Shown one piece after another: positions 54,082-63,880 of a stretch of DNA of 64,000 nucleotides. How positions within the stretch are numbered: position 1 is the first letter of the stretch; the number at the start of each line of letters is the position of its first letter. The notes beneath the pieces are model-generated. The model did no database searches, was not told where the DNA came from, and saw only the letters and a program-made list of their open reading frames with translations. Both the position numbers and the translations under genes were made by a program. Origin of the DNA: Melanopsichium pennsylvanicum (Eukaryota; Basidiomycota; Ustilaginomycetes; Ustilaginales); contig OAPG01000002.1 in assembly GCA_900208305.1 (NCBI GenBank), positions 558,001 to 622,000 on the forward strand, written 5' to 3'.

Positions 54082-57000
54082 TCACTGAGCCTCAAGAGTA
54101 CCTCCAAATCCTGAAGCTGCTACCACACCCAATGCCGGTTCCTCATCATCCCGCCCACCTGTGATCCTATCTGCCCTTTTTTCCTCCTTGTGCACATCCC
54201 CGCTTGCATCCTCATCCTCCGCCGATCGCTTCCCATCTGCAAGACCCCCACCGCCACCACTCGCACCAACTGGGTTGCCAACGCCATTCGGGGCGGATAC
54301 TGATGCGGATGCAGATGAAGAAGGAGCAAGAGTATACATGTCCCAACCAAATCTCTTCCTAACCCGCATCCGCCCCTCATCCACATCCAACACGCCACTA
54401 TACATCAACGCATCCATCACCATCCCAACAACACCCCCCGTAATTCCTACCACCTTCTTGAACCCTGCTACAACCCCAACATCCACCCACCCTTGTGAAT
54501 CCATCTTGGAACGCAAGAAGAAATCGCCCTGCAGGTTGTGCTGCGAGAAATAAAACTCAATCTGCCCCAGCAGTCGACCGAGCACGCCTTGGGGCAAAGG
54601 TTGCGTAGCGTCAAAGATGTAAGGTGAGATCTGGGAAGAAGCTGGACTGCGGGACGCGGTCGAGTTTGTGTATGGGTTGTAAGGAAGCCAGCCAGAGGCT
54701 GCAGTGGCGACAATTGACGGCGTGTTCACCAGTGGAGGCTGCATGGGTGTTGCTGCACCTGAAGGCCCGCCGGTAAAGTATAAAGGGACTGGTTGAGCGG
54801 CGAGGAATGCGCCGTCGCTCGTGTTGGGGAATGAGCGCAGAGGCAGCGAATGGTGCACTTGCGGCGAAGCAGTGACCGAGCCTCGAGGAGAGCTGCGATT
54901 GGTACCTGGGGTCGAGATGCCGGATTTGGACCTATGAACACCGTTCGGCTGGGAAGAAGGTGTCGAAATGCCGTTCGGGCGCAGGTTGGTTCGCGGCGCT
55001 CGAGACTGGTGCTTAACATTCGAATCTGCACGGAAACTAGGATCCGAGGTCGATTCCGAGGTCGATGGTTCAGGCGTAGCAGCTGTCGACATCGCGGCAG
55101 CGCTGGATTCGGGTTTCTTTTGCTTTGATACGGCCTTTTGATCCTGTGACTTGGACTCCATTGGCGTCAGCGAAGCTCCTGCAACCGACTTTGAGCCCGC
55201 GGGGTCCTTTTCACCCTGTGACGATGGCTGAGAACGGTTTTCCGATTTGGGTGCTTTCGGGTTCGTCGCCATATCACCAACGCTGTCTTTACGTTTGACC
55301 TTCCATTTGCCTGCACCATCCTTCTTACCACTCTGAGCCGTTTGCGGCTGGCCAGCATTTCTAGCGTGATTGTCCTTTCTCGCCTGTTGCGACGGCTGCT
55401 GTTGTTTGTTGTGTCCCTTACCCTGCGTCTTTCCATCGACGCTTGGCCTGCTCTGCTTGCTCGATTGAGCACCATTGGCGCTTGTATGTGTAATCTCTGG
55501 CAGAATCGACACCCATTCCTTCTTGCCTTTCTTCGCAGCCGAGCCAGTCGCAGTCGGAGCGAGTCGCAACTGAAGCTCATCCAGCGTCTCGATGAAAGAT
55601 TTCGCGATCTTTGGCTGCTGCGGCGAGTTGTCTGTGTTGACCTCGGGGAGATGGTTAGAGGGTGGCTTTGGCTTCTCAGCCGTCTTCTTGCCAGCGTCCA
55701 ATGGGCTTGGCCAGTTGTTGGGGTCTTCGAAAGGCGGTACAGTGGGTGTGAGGGATTTAGCGGAGGATTTGCTGGGCTTTGACGTGTTGGCTGCGGACCG
55801 TGGCTTTTCGTTCTTGACCGTTTTTGTCGGCGTTGCATTGCTGTCAGCCTTGGAAGACTTCTCGCCTTGGGTAGGAGTCTGTGCCTTTGGCGCCATCGAA
55901 GTGCTGGCAACATCGTCGCGGGTGGCGCTACCGTTTATAGGTGCAGGGGCTGGTGCAGATGAAGTGCTGTCGTCCTTTTTCTGTGGCAGCTTGTCGACAT
56001 GCTTGTCAGCAGGAGCAGCAGTTTTCTTGGCCACGACACCGGCGTCGTCCTTCGAAACGGAGACGTCCTTGCTGACATCAGCTGATGTTCGCTGCTGACT
56101 TTGGTGCTGCGACTGGTGCCAAACACTCTTGCCCGCACCCCAGGCAGCTGCAACTGCACGTTCCGCGTTCTTTGCAGCCTGAGTCTCGGCTTCGTCACTC
56201 AGCCCTGCAGCACCGTTCGCGAAACCACCAAATTTGGGCATGTTTTGCCCACCATTGAGTAGGTGGATCCTTGCCAGCCATGCATCGTCGTCCTCGGTCT
56301 GAGCACCGTTGGTACTGCCGTTCTTGAGCACCTCTTCGATGGCTGATGCCACAGTAGCGGGGCTCGCTGGAATGTCTTCATGCAGAGCAATTGGAGTTGG
56401 TGCCGTTGAAACTGAGAGGGCAGTCGATGGTGGGAGTTGAGCGACTGCGCTTTGAGCTGGGAGGGAAGCACTGTCGGACTGCTGCGACGTCTTCGCCGCA
56501 GCATTTGCCGTGGCAAGTTTGGCCGAATTGGCAGCCGTGAGTTTTTGCGGCTTCGTTACCGGTTGGATCTTGCTGGCGGTTGGCGACCGAGGTAGTTGCT
56601 CACCAGGAAGCTGTTGAGCCGCTTTGTCCTCAGAACGAGTCTGGTCAGCAGACCGGTTGTCGGCTTTTTCGCTGGTATGCGTGGACGCAACGTTGCTCAT
56701 TCTCGGCCCGAATGCCGACACGTTTGGCTTGTTTGCTGACGCAGCTGGTGTGTTGCGCTGAGACAAACTTGGAGCTGGGCTCGAGGAGAGATCGGAAGCC
56801 GGATTGGCTGGCTTGCTGGGCTTTTGGCTCGGCTGATTCGGATTGAGACTGGAAGGAGCGTTGGATTGGGTGCTCTTTCTTGAGCCATTCGCTGCTGCGG
56901 AAACGTGCTGTTTGGTTTGCTTTCCAGCAGCATCGATGTGACTGCCAGCGTTTGCCAACCCTGTCGATTCCGATGACGCTTTTCTTTGCTGAGCTAGGCT

Positions 57001-57384
57001 AGCTTGGTGTCCTTTTTCCTTCTCAGCCTCGCGTTCGGCGATCTGCTTCCTACGGGCTTCCCAGATGTTGACGGGAGGGACGGTGTTCTTCTGCGGCGAG
57101 TGGCTGACCTCGCGAGAGGCGGCGCCTTCTTTGGTATCTGCTGCATTACTTTGGCTGCTAGGCGCGCTGCCAGAAGCGGTGGCGGCACTGGCCGAAGATG
57201 CGCTTGATAACCTCCTGAGAGGCTGCGAGTCGGTCATATTCAGGTTGGAGTTGTGACGCTCTTGTAAAGCAGAGCGCGAGGAAGAAGGGTCCTGTCTTGG
57301 TGATGCAGACGTTTTGTTAGCCTGGCGAAGACGATCGGCATATGACAGCTGCGTCTTGCCGGTGGAAGAGGACCAAGCTGACAT
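54082..57384 (-). CDS. La-motif RNA-binding protein (LARP1/Sro9-like)
   Basis: A cytoplasmic mRNA-binding protein of the La-related group, most like fungal Sro9/Slf1 and animal LARP1, which bind mRNA 3' or 5' ends and affect translation. The 1100-residue protein is mostly disordered Ser/Ala/Gln/Lys-rich sequence. The La motif lies near the C-terminus at about 920-1005 (LLGQIEFYFSQHNLQGDFFL with Q941, then MDSQGWVDVGVVAGFKKV). This placement is typical of Sro9-type proteins. Serine, SP/TP and basic KKGKK stretches suggest phosphorylation and RNA contact. The N-terminus has SYADRLRQA. A WxSxLP-like motif (EWVSILPEI) is near 625. No LARP1 DM15 repeat is seen. Confidence 0.85.
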   Translation of the reverse strand: MSAWSSSTGKTQLSYADRLRQANKTSASPRQDPSSSRSALQERHNSNLNMTDSQPLRRLSSASSASAATASGSAPSSQSNAADTKEGAASREVSHSPQKNTVPPVNIWEARRKQIAEREAEKEKGHQASLAQQRKASSESTGLANAGSHIDAAGKQTKQHVSAAANGSRKSTQSNAPSSLNPNQPSQKPSKPANPASDLSSSPAPSLSQRNTPAASANKPNVSAFGPRMSNVASTHTSEKADNRSADQTRSEDKAAQQLPGEQLPRSPTASKIQPVTKPQKLTAANSAKLATANAAAKTSQQSDSASLPAQSAVAQLPPSTALSVSTAPTPIALHEDIPASPATVASAIEEVLKNGSTNGAQTEDDDAWLARIHLLNGGQNMPKFGGFANGAAGLSDEAETQAAKNAERAVAAAWGAGKSVWHQSQHQSQQRTSADVSKDVSVSKDDAGVVAKKTAAPADKHVDKLPQKKDDSTSSAPAPAPINGSATRDDVASTSMAPKAQTPTQGEKSSKADSNATPTKTVKNEKPRSAANTSKPSKSSAKSLTPTVPPFEDPNNWPSPLDAGKKTAEKPKPPSNHLPEVNTDNSPQQPKIAKSFIETLDELQLRLAPTATGSAAKKGKKEWVSILPEITHTSANGAQSSKQSRPSVDGKTQGKGHNKQQQPSQQARKDNHARNAGQPQTAQSGKKDGAGKWKVKRKDSVGDMATNPKAPKSENRSQPSSQGEKDPAGSKSVAGASLTPMESKSQDQKAVSKQKKPESSAAAMSTAATPEPSTSESTSDPSFRADSNVKHQSRAPRTNLRPNGISTPSSQPNGVHRSKSGISTPGTNRSSPRGSVTASPQVHHSLPLRSFPNTSDGAFLAAQPVPLYFTGGPSGAATPMQPPLVNTPSIVATAASGWLPYNPYTNSTASRSPASSQISPYIFDATQPLPQGVLGRLLGQIEFYFSQHNLQGDFFLRSKMDSQGWVDVGVVAGFKKVVGITGGVVGMVMDALMYSGVLDVDEGRMRVRKRFGWDMYTLAPSSSASASVSAPNGVGNPVGASGGGGGLADGKRSAEDEDASGDVHKEEKRADRITGGRDDEEPALGVVAASGFGGTLEAQ

Positions 57385-58352
57385 GATCGTGGCGCCGGAT
57401 AGGGGCGAGCGGGGAGCGATAAGCTTTTGGTGCTGGTCGCTCCGCCCTCCTGTATTGTATAAGGTATGGCTCAGCTAGGGTGAAGCCAGGAGGGAGAACA
57501 ATCTGGAAGGCGAAAGGTGTTGTTTTGGGAGCTATTTGCAGCTAGGTTAGAGGCGAATTGTGTTGTATGTGCATTCGATTCCAGTCTTGAGAAGCGTTTG
57601 GGGATGCTTTGCCAGAATGCCACCCAAACTAGCGTAGGGGCGACGAGCACGATGCAAGAAGCGAAACGGTTGCTAACAGAGAGCGATGGTCCTGCAATAC
57701 GAATGCGCTTCGAAATGTGAGGAATCGGAAGGTAGCGATGAATCGGAAGAAGCCGAAACGAGGTTTGGGTGTATGGATGCGCAAGTGGGTGCTGAATATG
57801 TTGCTGAGAAAGAGAGCGTGTTCAAGGATGGGCCCACTACAGTCCAGGATGCTGAGCAGTGACGTGGCGTGCGACAGTGATACAACGTCGAATGGATACG
57901 ATGACGTGGGCTTTTGTGGGTGCGAAGCCAGAAGCCAAAGTGAAGTGACAGGCACTGGAATGAGACCAAGATGAAGGAGGAGGCGTCGAAACCCACGGAC
58001 CGCTTTTTTTTTTTACTGTATGCCGGCTGAGAGTGAGTCGTAGAGGAAAAGAAAGATGGCCACCAGTCTGAGAGAGCCTCGAGGGTGCTATATGGGAAGC
58101 GAAGAAGAGAGAGAAAGCAATAAGTCAGAAAGCTGCTAAGTCTCGTGTGATAAGTGGCTAGTCGAGCCTCAAGCTCTTGAATAATCTGGTCTGCGGCGTG
58201 TGCTCAACCGAAAGAGAAGCACTTTCCAAAAATTGCTGAGAACGCCAAAATTAGAGGTGATTATTGCCCAAGGCAGGCAGGCTCTGTCGGAAAAAGGCCC
58301 GATCCGATTCAAAGCTCAGTCAGTCATCCCCGTGTCTGCCTTGCGCTCCTCT

Positions 58353-58368
58353 CATTAAATATTTAATG
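58353..58368. repeat. Perfect 16-bp palindrome
   Basis: CATTAAATATTTAATG reads the same on both strands. It lies in the divergent region between the La-motif gene and the thioredoxin-fold gene and could be a homeodomain- or MADS-like binding site, or chance in AT-rich sequence. Confidence 0.9.
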
Positions 58369-58980
58369 GGCACTACTACGGACAGTAACCACTGAGCTTG
58401 TGTCTGAATTGGATGAGAGTGTGGATGACATTCGTGTTGTCTCTTGTCCGATCGTCAATTTGGCATCGGACCAGCCGACAAGGGAGTGAATGATACCATC
58501 CATCCGGGATCCTGCACACGCATGGCCAATACTTTGTTTTTTTTTTGGTCAGGAATGTAAGATCGAACTTACTTGATCGTTCGGTCTGTATTGTCGTCGA
58601 CTCGTCCACCATGGATGTGCTCTCGCTCTAGCAACATTCAGCTAAGATGCTGGATCGATTGACGAACAGCACTCACACGTACCAGACCTCGTATGTGCAA
58701 AGCTTTCCGGAAACGCTCATGATGCTTTCGAAGCTGTCTGGTGTGCCCATCTGCGTGGTTGATTTTATGCTACCCCTTGCGTCCAAGAAATGCTTGCAAT
58801 TGGCATGCTGTCTGCCAGCTGATTAGGTTTGTGCGGGTGAAGAGCCCTCATAGCCACTTGACTTCGAGGACAAGTGTCTGCCCCTGTCAGTAGGCCGAGG
58901 TACCCTGGATTGAGAGTTCGGGTCCAGTGTCGTGTCGATCATGATTGACAAGCTGCATACTGTTCCTTGTTGTGCTGTGA

Positions 58981-59013
58981 TGTGCTGTGCTGTGCTGTGC
59001 TGTGCTGTGCTGT
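58981..59013 (+). repeat. (TGTGC)n pentanucleotide repeat
   Basis: Six perfect TGTGC units plus a partial copy, with related TTGTGCTGTGA sequence just before it. Confidence 0.9.
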
Positions 59014-59730
59014 ATAGTATTATAATTTACAGCTAGCTTGCTTCCCTAACAAGTGTAAATTTAAATTAAATTACTGTAGCTGTGTCTTGAGTGTTTAGAG
59101 GATTCTACGCCCCTTTGCCGCGCTCTGTTCATGGCTTTTTTGGTGCTTCGACGCGGCTCTGGATTCTATCTTGTCCAGACTGTTTTCCATCTGCACGAGC
59201 TTGGGCTTGGCGTGCCATTGTGTACGCTGGTCTTACTCTAAGTCATTCGAAACCATGATATTCCAGCGACCCTTCATCAAACTCTTCCATGCAGCTCGAT
59301 CCGTAATCATATAGCGCTCGTTACCCCCTCGCTTCTCACTCTCGCCATCTTGTCTTTGTCGTCTTCCGTTTCCATTCGCATCGATCGACCTGAACGACTC
59401 CCTCCTTCTCTCCTCGTATCCCACAGCCAAGCCCGGCGCTAGTCCATCCAATCCGCCTTCGACCACAACATCTCGCGCTACTGCACCAAGCTTCTGCGCG
59501 TGGGCCAAACATTAGCTCAACTCCGATTGCATCAGCGAACTGGCGCTTGATCCTGGCTCTCCTGCAATTATCCCCTCGGACAAAGATAGATACGGCTGCA
59601 CCGTGCTTCCTCCCTCTAGATCTTCCATCACTTTTTGTCAGCTATCTCTTTATCCCTTAGATTTCTGCTTTGACTTCACCCTCCTACAAAATACATAAAT
59701 AATCTCTTCGAGGCTTCGTACCGGATCACC

Positions 59731-60198
59731 ATGTCTCTTTTAGCGCGCTGGTCATGTGCAGTGCTTACTTTGCTCGTCGCAGCGGCATCCGTCTTGAGCG
59801 GCCCACTGCCCAACTTTGACGCAGCCATCACCTCTCTCACTGGAGGCAACTTCACCTCTGCCACAGAAACGGGCATGTGGTTTGTCGAATTCTACTCTCC
59901 CTACTGCGGCCACTGCAAAAGGTTTGCGCCCATCTTTCACGATCTCGCCGAGTCCAACAACCACCTCCAAGACTCATCCGAATTTCACATTGCCCGTGTC
60001 AACTGTATTGCCCAAGACGACCTCTGTGTTCGCCAAAATATCGATGCCTATCCGAGTCTGGAGCTTTTCAGGGACGGCGCTTGGTTCGAGAGCTATACGG
60101 GAATGAGAACGTATGACGACTTGGATGCGTATGTCAACGCAAGGGCGGCGGATAATCGCAAATTGATTTCCGTTAGGCAACAGTTCGCGAGTAGATAG
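59731..60198 (+). CDS. Secreted or ER-luminal single-domain protein disulfide isomerase-like protein
   Basis: A 155-residue protein with an N-terminal signal peptide (about 1-23, hydrophobic AVLTLLVAAASVLS, likely cut near SG-PL) and one thioredoxin fold. The active site is C59-G-H-C62, the CGHC motif of protein disulfide isomerases, in FVEFYSPYCGHCKRFAPIF. IDAYPSLELFRDG contains the cis-proline. It should form or rearrange disulfides in secretory proteins. Unlike classical PDI it has a single a-type domain and ends in FASR, without KDEL/HDEL-type retention. A CACCATG context supports the start. It might be an ER thiol oxidoreductase held by partners or truly secreted. Confidence 0.85.
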   Translation: MSLLARWSCAVLTLLVAAASVLSGPLPNFDAAITSLTGGNFTSATETGMWFVEFYSPYCGHCKRFAPIFHDLAESNNHLQDSSEFHIARVNCIAQDDLCVRQNIDAYPSLELFRDGAWFESYTGMRTYDDLDAYVNARAADNRKLISVRQQFASR

Positions 60199-60851
60199 AT
60201 GCACCACGCTCAAGATCGATGCGACCTTGATATGACTGCAACACTGGCTAGATTCTCGCCTGTACCTAAAGTCCGCCTCTCACTTTGCTGTTCAGCTTTG
60301 CACCAGGTAAACGGGGCTCCAGTTCCGCTGAACGATCCAGCAATACTTGTTGATTTTGTACTCTAAGTTTCTGTTTCCAACACCCGTTCTCGACTTGCGT
60401 TGGAGAGTTTCTGCAATCTCACGTTGTCAAGTCTTCTTGACAGACCTCTGAGCCGTCAAGTATGGGGCTCTCTAATGAACAAGGATGCCGAGAACAGGCC
60501 TCGGATGTGAGCTATCATCACTGCATCGAAATGTCAAATAAATGAACACGAATTGATTTGATTTTCGGAAAAAGAGCACAGGCCAGTCGCAGTCATCAAT
60601 GATCTGGATGGTGCGAAAACAGAAGCAGTCTAATTTCGCCCTCCACAATCCGTCCTTGCAGGCCTTTGCGGCTTTGCTCGTTGGTTGGTCCAGATTACTT
60701 TGCACCACCATCAATCCTGTCCATCTTACCCATTGCTGATAATCATCGCGTTACCTCACTCTCACTCAAAAGGACTCATTCTTTCGCATCTACCGACCTC
60801 ATCGGAACAGGCGCCTGATCTGCTCGTCCTCCACCTAGAAAAGCTTACATC
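60199..60851. other. Tandem spacer, thioredoxin-fold gene to PFK2
   Basis: 653 bp with the 3' region of the upstream gene and the PFK2 promoter. No gene or repeat of note is seen. Confidence 0.45.
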
Positions 60852-62567
60852 ATGGCAGCCCCACTCTACACCACAGCCTCGGGCCAACTGTACCACGCAG
60901 GAAAGATCCTAATCGCCACTGTCGGTCTACCTGCTCGAGGCAAGACGCACTTATCCCACGCTATTGAACGCTATCTGACCTGGCTCGGAGTCAAGTCTGG
61001 CGTCTTTTCTCTTGGCGATCATCGACGAAAAGTGCTCGGAGGAGCTGACAAGATCCCTAGCGACTACTTTGTCACTGGTCCCAAATCCGAAGAAACCGAA
61101 GCGCTGCGCAAACGCATACTCGACGAATTCGACGACACGGTCATCGACTTTTTCTTCAATCAAGGCGGTCAAGTTGTGGTGTACGATGCAAACAATTCCA
61201 TCCAAGCAAGGCGGTATGCCATTCGAGAAAAGTATGGCAAGCTCGGCGTCCACGTCATGTTTCTCGAATCCATCTGCACCGATCCAAAGGTGGTAGAGGC
61301 CAACGTACGAAGTGTTAAATTGAGCAGTCCAGACTATGTCGATTGGGATCCAGAGAAAGCCATGCAAAACTACTACTCGCGCATTGCCGGTCATGAAAAG
61401 ACGTACGAACCCATCGAGAATCCGAGCTTTCCGTACATCAAGCTCATCAACGTGGGCGAACAGGTGGTGGTTAACAATATTCAGGGCTATCTTCAGAGTA
61501 GAATCGTCTTCTTTTTGATGAACATCCACAATAGGCAAAGGACGATCTATTTGGTCAGGGCAGGTGAGGCGCTGGTGGAACATCTGTACAAGGCCGATGC
61601 AGATCTATCCTCGCTCGGTTGGGACTACGCGGATGAAATGGCACATTTCATGGTCAACCTTAGGCGGAAGAAGGCTGGATTACCTCCGATCGGAACTCCC
61701 ACTGCCGAAAAAGCGGGTGCCGAAGGAGCGACGGGAAGCGCAAAGGACAAATTTATGGAGGCAGACAGCAAAGCTTTCGAAGTTTGGACATCTCAACGTC
61801 GTCGTTCTTCGCATACAGCCTATCCCCTGGCCGAAGCAGGATACAAGGTCATCGAACGCAGTCAGCTGTCGGAGATGAACCCAGGCGTGGTAGATGGCAT
61901 GTCGGTCGAAGACGTCAAATTCCGATTCCCCGACGAATACGAACGCAAACTTCGTGAATCATACTCTCACCGTTTTCCTCGAGCCGAATCGTACCACGAC
62001 CTCAGCGTTCGTTTGGAACCCATCATCTTTGAACTCGAACGCACAAGGAACGACGTACTCATCATCGGTCAGAGCTCGGTGTTGCGGTGTCTCATCGCTT
62101 ACCTGCAAGGGTTGCAGCCAGGAGAGATTCCAAGCATCCAAGTGAGGGAAGGACAATTGATTGAGATCTTACCACAGGCATATGGCGTCAAGACAGAGGT
62201 TCACGAGTTCTGGGATCCGGTCGCGAGGAGGAATGAGAGGGATGCTGCGTTTGATGACTTGGAAGAGGAGTTCGAGCAAGGCGCTAGTGCGAGGGGCAAG
62301 CCGAATTTGGTTCATATCAACGATGTTGTCATGGCAACCAATGCACCATCCACAACCACGGCAGGAGCAACAACAGTGTTTGAGGAAGGGGATAAGAAGA
62401 AGCAAGCGATCAAGGCAGAGCAACCTCCAGGCAAATTGCAGTGGGCTAGAAGAAGGAACAGTTCTGGTAAGAGCCCTGAAGGCATCCGAGCGGACAGAGA
62501 GGCCATTAGAGAGTTGGAGGCCCAACTGAGGGACAAACAGATCAAGGAACAGCGCGAAAAGGCATAA
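60852..62567 (+). CDS. 6-phosphofructo-2-kinase with inactive bisphosphatase domain
   Basis: Makes fructose 2,6-bisphosphate, the activator of phosphofructokinase-1, in the cytosol. In the 571-residue protein the kinase domain (about 15-230) has the Walker A motif VGLPARGKTHLS and the family segments FSLGDHRRKVLG and VVYDANNS. The phosphatase domain (about 231-440) keeps the histidine-phosphatase fold, but the catalytic RHGE is R236-A-G-E239. The second catalytic histidine, normally in a HQ-AV(L/M)RCL motif, is glycine (G406-Q-S-S-VLRCLIAYLQG). The protein therefore should act as a kinase only, comparable to yeast Pfk26, where the phosphatase is also inactive. The C-terminal tail is basic and helical. 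It converges on EFG1. Confidence 0.92.
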   Translation: MAAPLYTTASGQLYHAGKILIATVGLPARGKTHLSHAIERYLTWLGVKSGVFSLGDHRRKVLGGADKIPSDYFVTGPKSEETEALRKRILDEFDDTVIDFFFNQGGQVVVYDANNSIQARRYAIREKYGKLGVHVMFLESICTDPKVVEANVRSVKLSSPDYVDWDPEKAMQNYYSRIAGHEKTYEPIENPSFPYIKLINVGEQVVVNNIQGYLQSRIVFFLMNIHNRQRTIYLVRAGEALVEHLYKADADLSSLGWDYADEMAHFMVNLRRKKAGLPPIGTPTAEKAGAEGATGSAKDKFMEADSKAFEVWTSQRRRSSHTAYPLAEAGYKVIERSQLSEMNPGVVDGMSVEDVKFRFPDEYERKLRESYSHRFPRAESYHDLSVRLEPIIFELERTRNDVLIIGQSSVLRCLIAYLQGLQPGEIPSIQVREGQLIEILPQAYGVKTEVHEFWDPVARRNERDAAFDDLEEEFEQGASARGKPNLVHINDVVMATNAPSTTTAGATTVFEEGDKKKQAIKAEQPPGKLQWARRRNSSGKSPEGIRADREAIRELEAQLRDKQIKEQREKA

Positions 62568-62827
62568 ACAAGGAACCAATTTTTGTATAACAATTTGTTG
62601 TAAACGAGAATCTGAGTTGTATCCCAAATTCGCACGGTAGCAAATAGCTGGTTGAATGAGATGGTTCATGTGTTCGCGTGTTGGTACACGCTGCGCGCTG
62701 CGGTGAGATGGATGATTGCTCGTAACGAAACATTCCGAATCAAAGCTTGCATATGCGAATAGTGGTGTTGGGTTGTGCATAGCATAGAAACGATACAACG
62801 GGTTGCAATTGGTTTGGGACTTTGAGC
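62568..62827. other. Convergent spacer, PFK2 / EFG1
   Basis: 260 bp between convergent stops, with no gene or repeat seen. Confidence 0.4.
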
Positions 62828-63880
62828 CTATTCGTCGTCGGAATTCTGCGCGAAAAAGTCATCGCCTGCAATACCGCCTGCGTCATCTTGATCGCTGCTC
62901 TCTCTCTTGCGCTTGTTCTCGCTTGCCTTGTTATCTTTTTTAGCCCTTTTATCTTTCTTGTCCTTGCCATTGTCCACCTGAGCACTTTGGTCATGAGCCA
63001 GCTTTGTTCTTGGCCGATCCTGGCTTGAGAGCTCCTCCTCGGGCTCCCCGCTCAACTCACCCGAGTCCATCGCCTTTTGAACGCGCACCAAATGTTCATA
63101 CGCCTTCTGCCGGCTCTTGTCGCTCTCTTTTGCATCAGGAATCTTTGGACCTTGTTCACCATGTGGGAACAGTGCCACATATCGCAACTCGGCTGGGTAT
63201 TGAACCACGTACTGCAGCAATTGCCTCAACTGTTTCAACAGCTGTGTAAGTTGCTCCGCGGACATCTTGCTCTCGATTACCCTCTGCACTTTGAATTCTT
63301 GATCATCATCATCATCGTTATCGCTATCGCCATCTTCGGAATCGGTTTCGGCTTTCATTTTGCCACTTTCGAGCCTGCCAAGGTTTCGCTTGCATCTGGC
63401 GATGCGACGGACGAGCTTTTGACGCTCGACAAATTTGACTTGATGATACTTGGAAGCTCTTGACTTTTCCATCTGTTTTTTTGTTGCAACTTCGAGATCC
63501 GCTTCGAGAGATTTCAAGCGACGCTCTGCTTCGATTTTTGTTCCTGGTGCAAGATTGTCTTTTGCGAGCAAACGTTTGGTTTGGCGAATGGAAGACTTGA
63601 TCTTGGATGCTCCTGGAACGCCTGGTAGCGATGATGCCGATTTTTCGTACTGTTGTTTCTTTTTGGAAGGTTCATTTTTGGGAGATTCGGTATTGGAAGC
63701 TGATGCGGATGCAGGTACAGGTGCGGTAGAAGAGGAGTCGGCAGAAGCTTTTGGACGGTTCTTGTATGGTCTTGTGTTGACGCGCTTGGGCAGCGCATCG
63801 GTGGATGAAGATTTGCCGCGATTGGCAAATTTGGCCTCCTTCTTCTTTTCTCTCTTTTCCTTTTTGTATTTGTATGTCAT
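62828..63880 (-). CDS. EFG1: rRNA-processing protein EFG1
   Basis: A nucleolar factor of the small-subunit processome needed for 18S rRNA maturation. The 350-residue protein has a highly basic N-terminus (KYKKEKREKKKEAKF). The EFG1 helical domain (about 95-175) contains KIKSSIRQTKRLLAKDNL, KIEAERRLKSLEADLE and SKYHQVKFVERQKLVRRIAR, which fit the family pattern of long coiled-coil helices followed by KYH-V-F-ERKKL. An acidic run (about 185-200) precedes YPAELRYVALFPHG, also conserved in the family. The tail is Lys/Asp-rich with KRKRESSD. The start at 63880 fits the family N-terminus. Confidence 0.88.
   Translation of the reverse strand: MTYKYKKEKREKKKEAKFANRGKSSSTDALPKRVNTRPYKNRPKASADSSSTAPVPASASASNTESPKNEPSKKKQQYEKSASSLPGVPGASKIKSSIRQTKRLLAKDNLAPGTKIEAERRLKSLEADLEVATKKQMEKSRASKYHQVKFVERQKLVRRIARCKRNLGRLESGKMKAETDSEDGDSDNDDDDDQEFKVQRVIESKMSAEQLTQLLKQLRQLLQYVVQYPAELRYVALFPHGEQGPKIPDAKESDKSRQKAYEHLVRVQKAMDSGELSGEPEEELSSQDRPRTKLAHDQSAQVDNGKDKKDKRAKKDNKASENKRKRESSDQDDAGGIAGDDFFAQNSDDE

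Larger units (their letters stand above)
57385..59730. promoter_or_regulatory. Divergent 2.3-kb intergenic region, La protein / thioredoxin-fold protein
   Basis: A long non-coding region. It contains TACTGTA heptamers at 58014-58020 and 59072-59078, a perfect 16-bp palindrome at 58353-58368, a TGTGC pentanucleotide tract at 58981-59013, T-runs at 58006-58014 and 58535-58545, and a C/T-rich leader at 59320-59480 and 59610-59700. A short ORF at 59255-59314 (MIFQRPFIKLF...) is amphipathic but only 19 codons long and lacks a clear splice partner. No gene is confidently seen. Confidence 0.5.
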
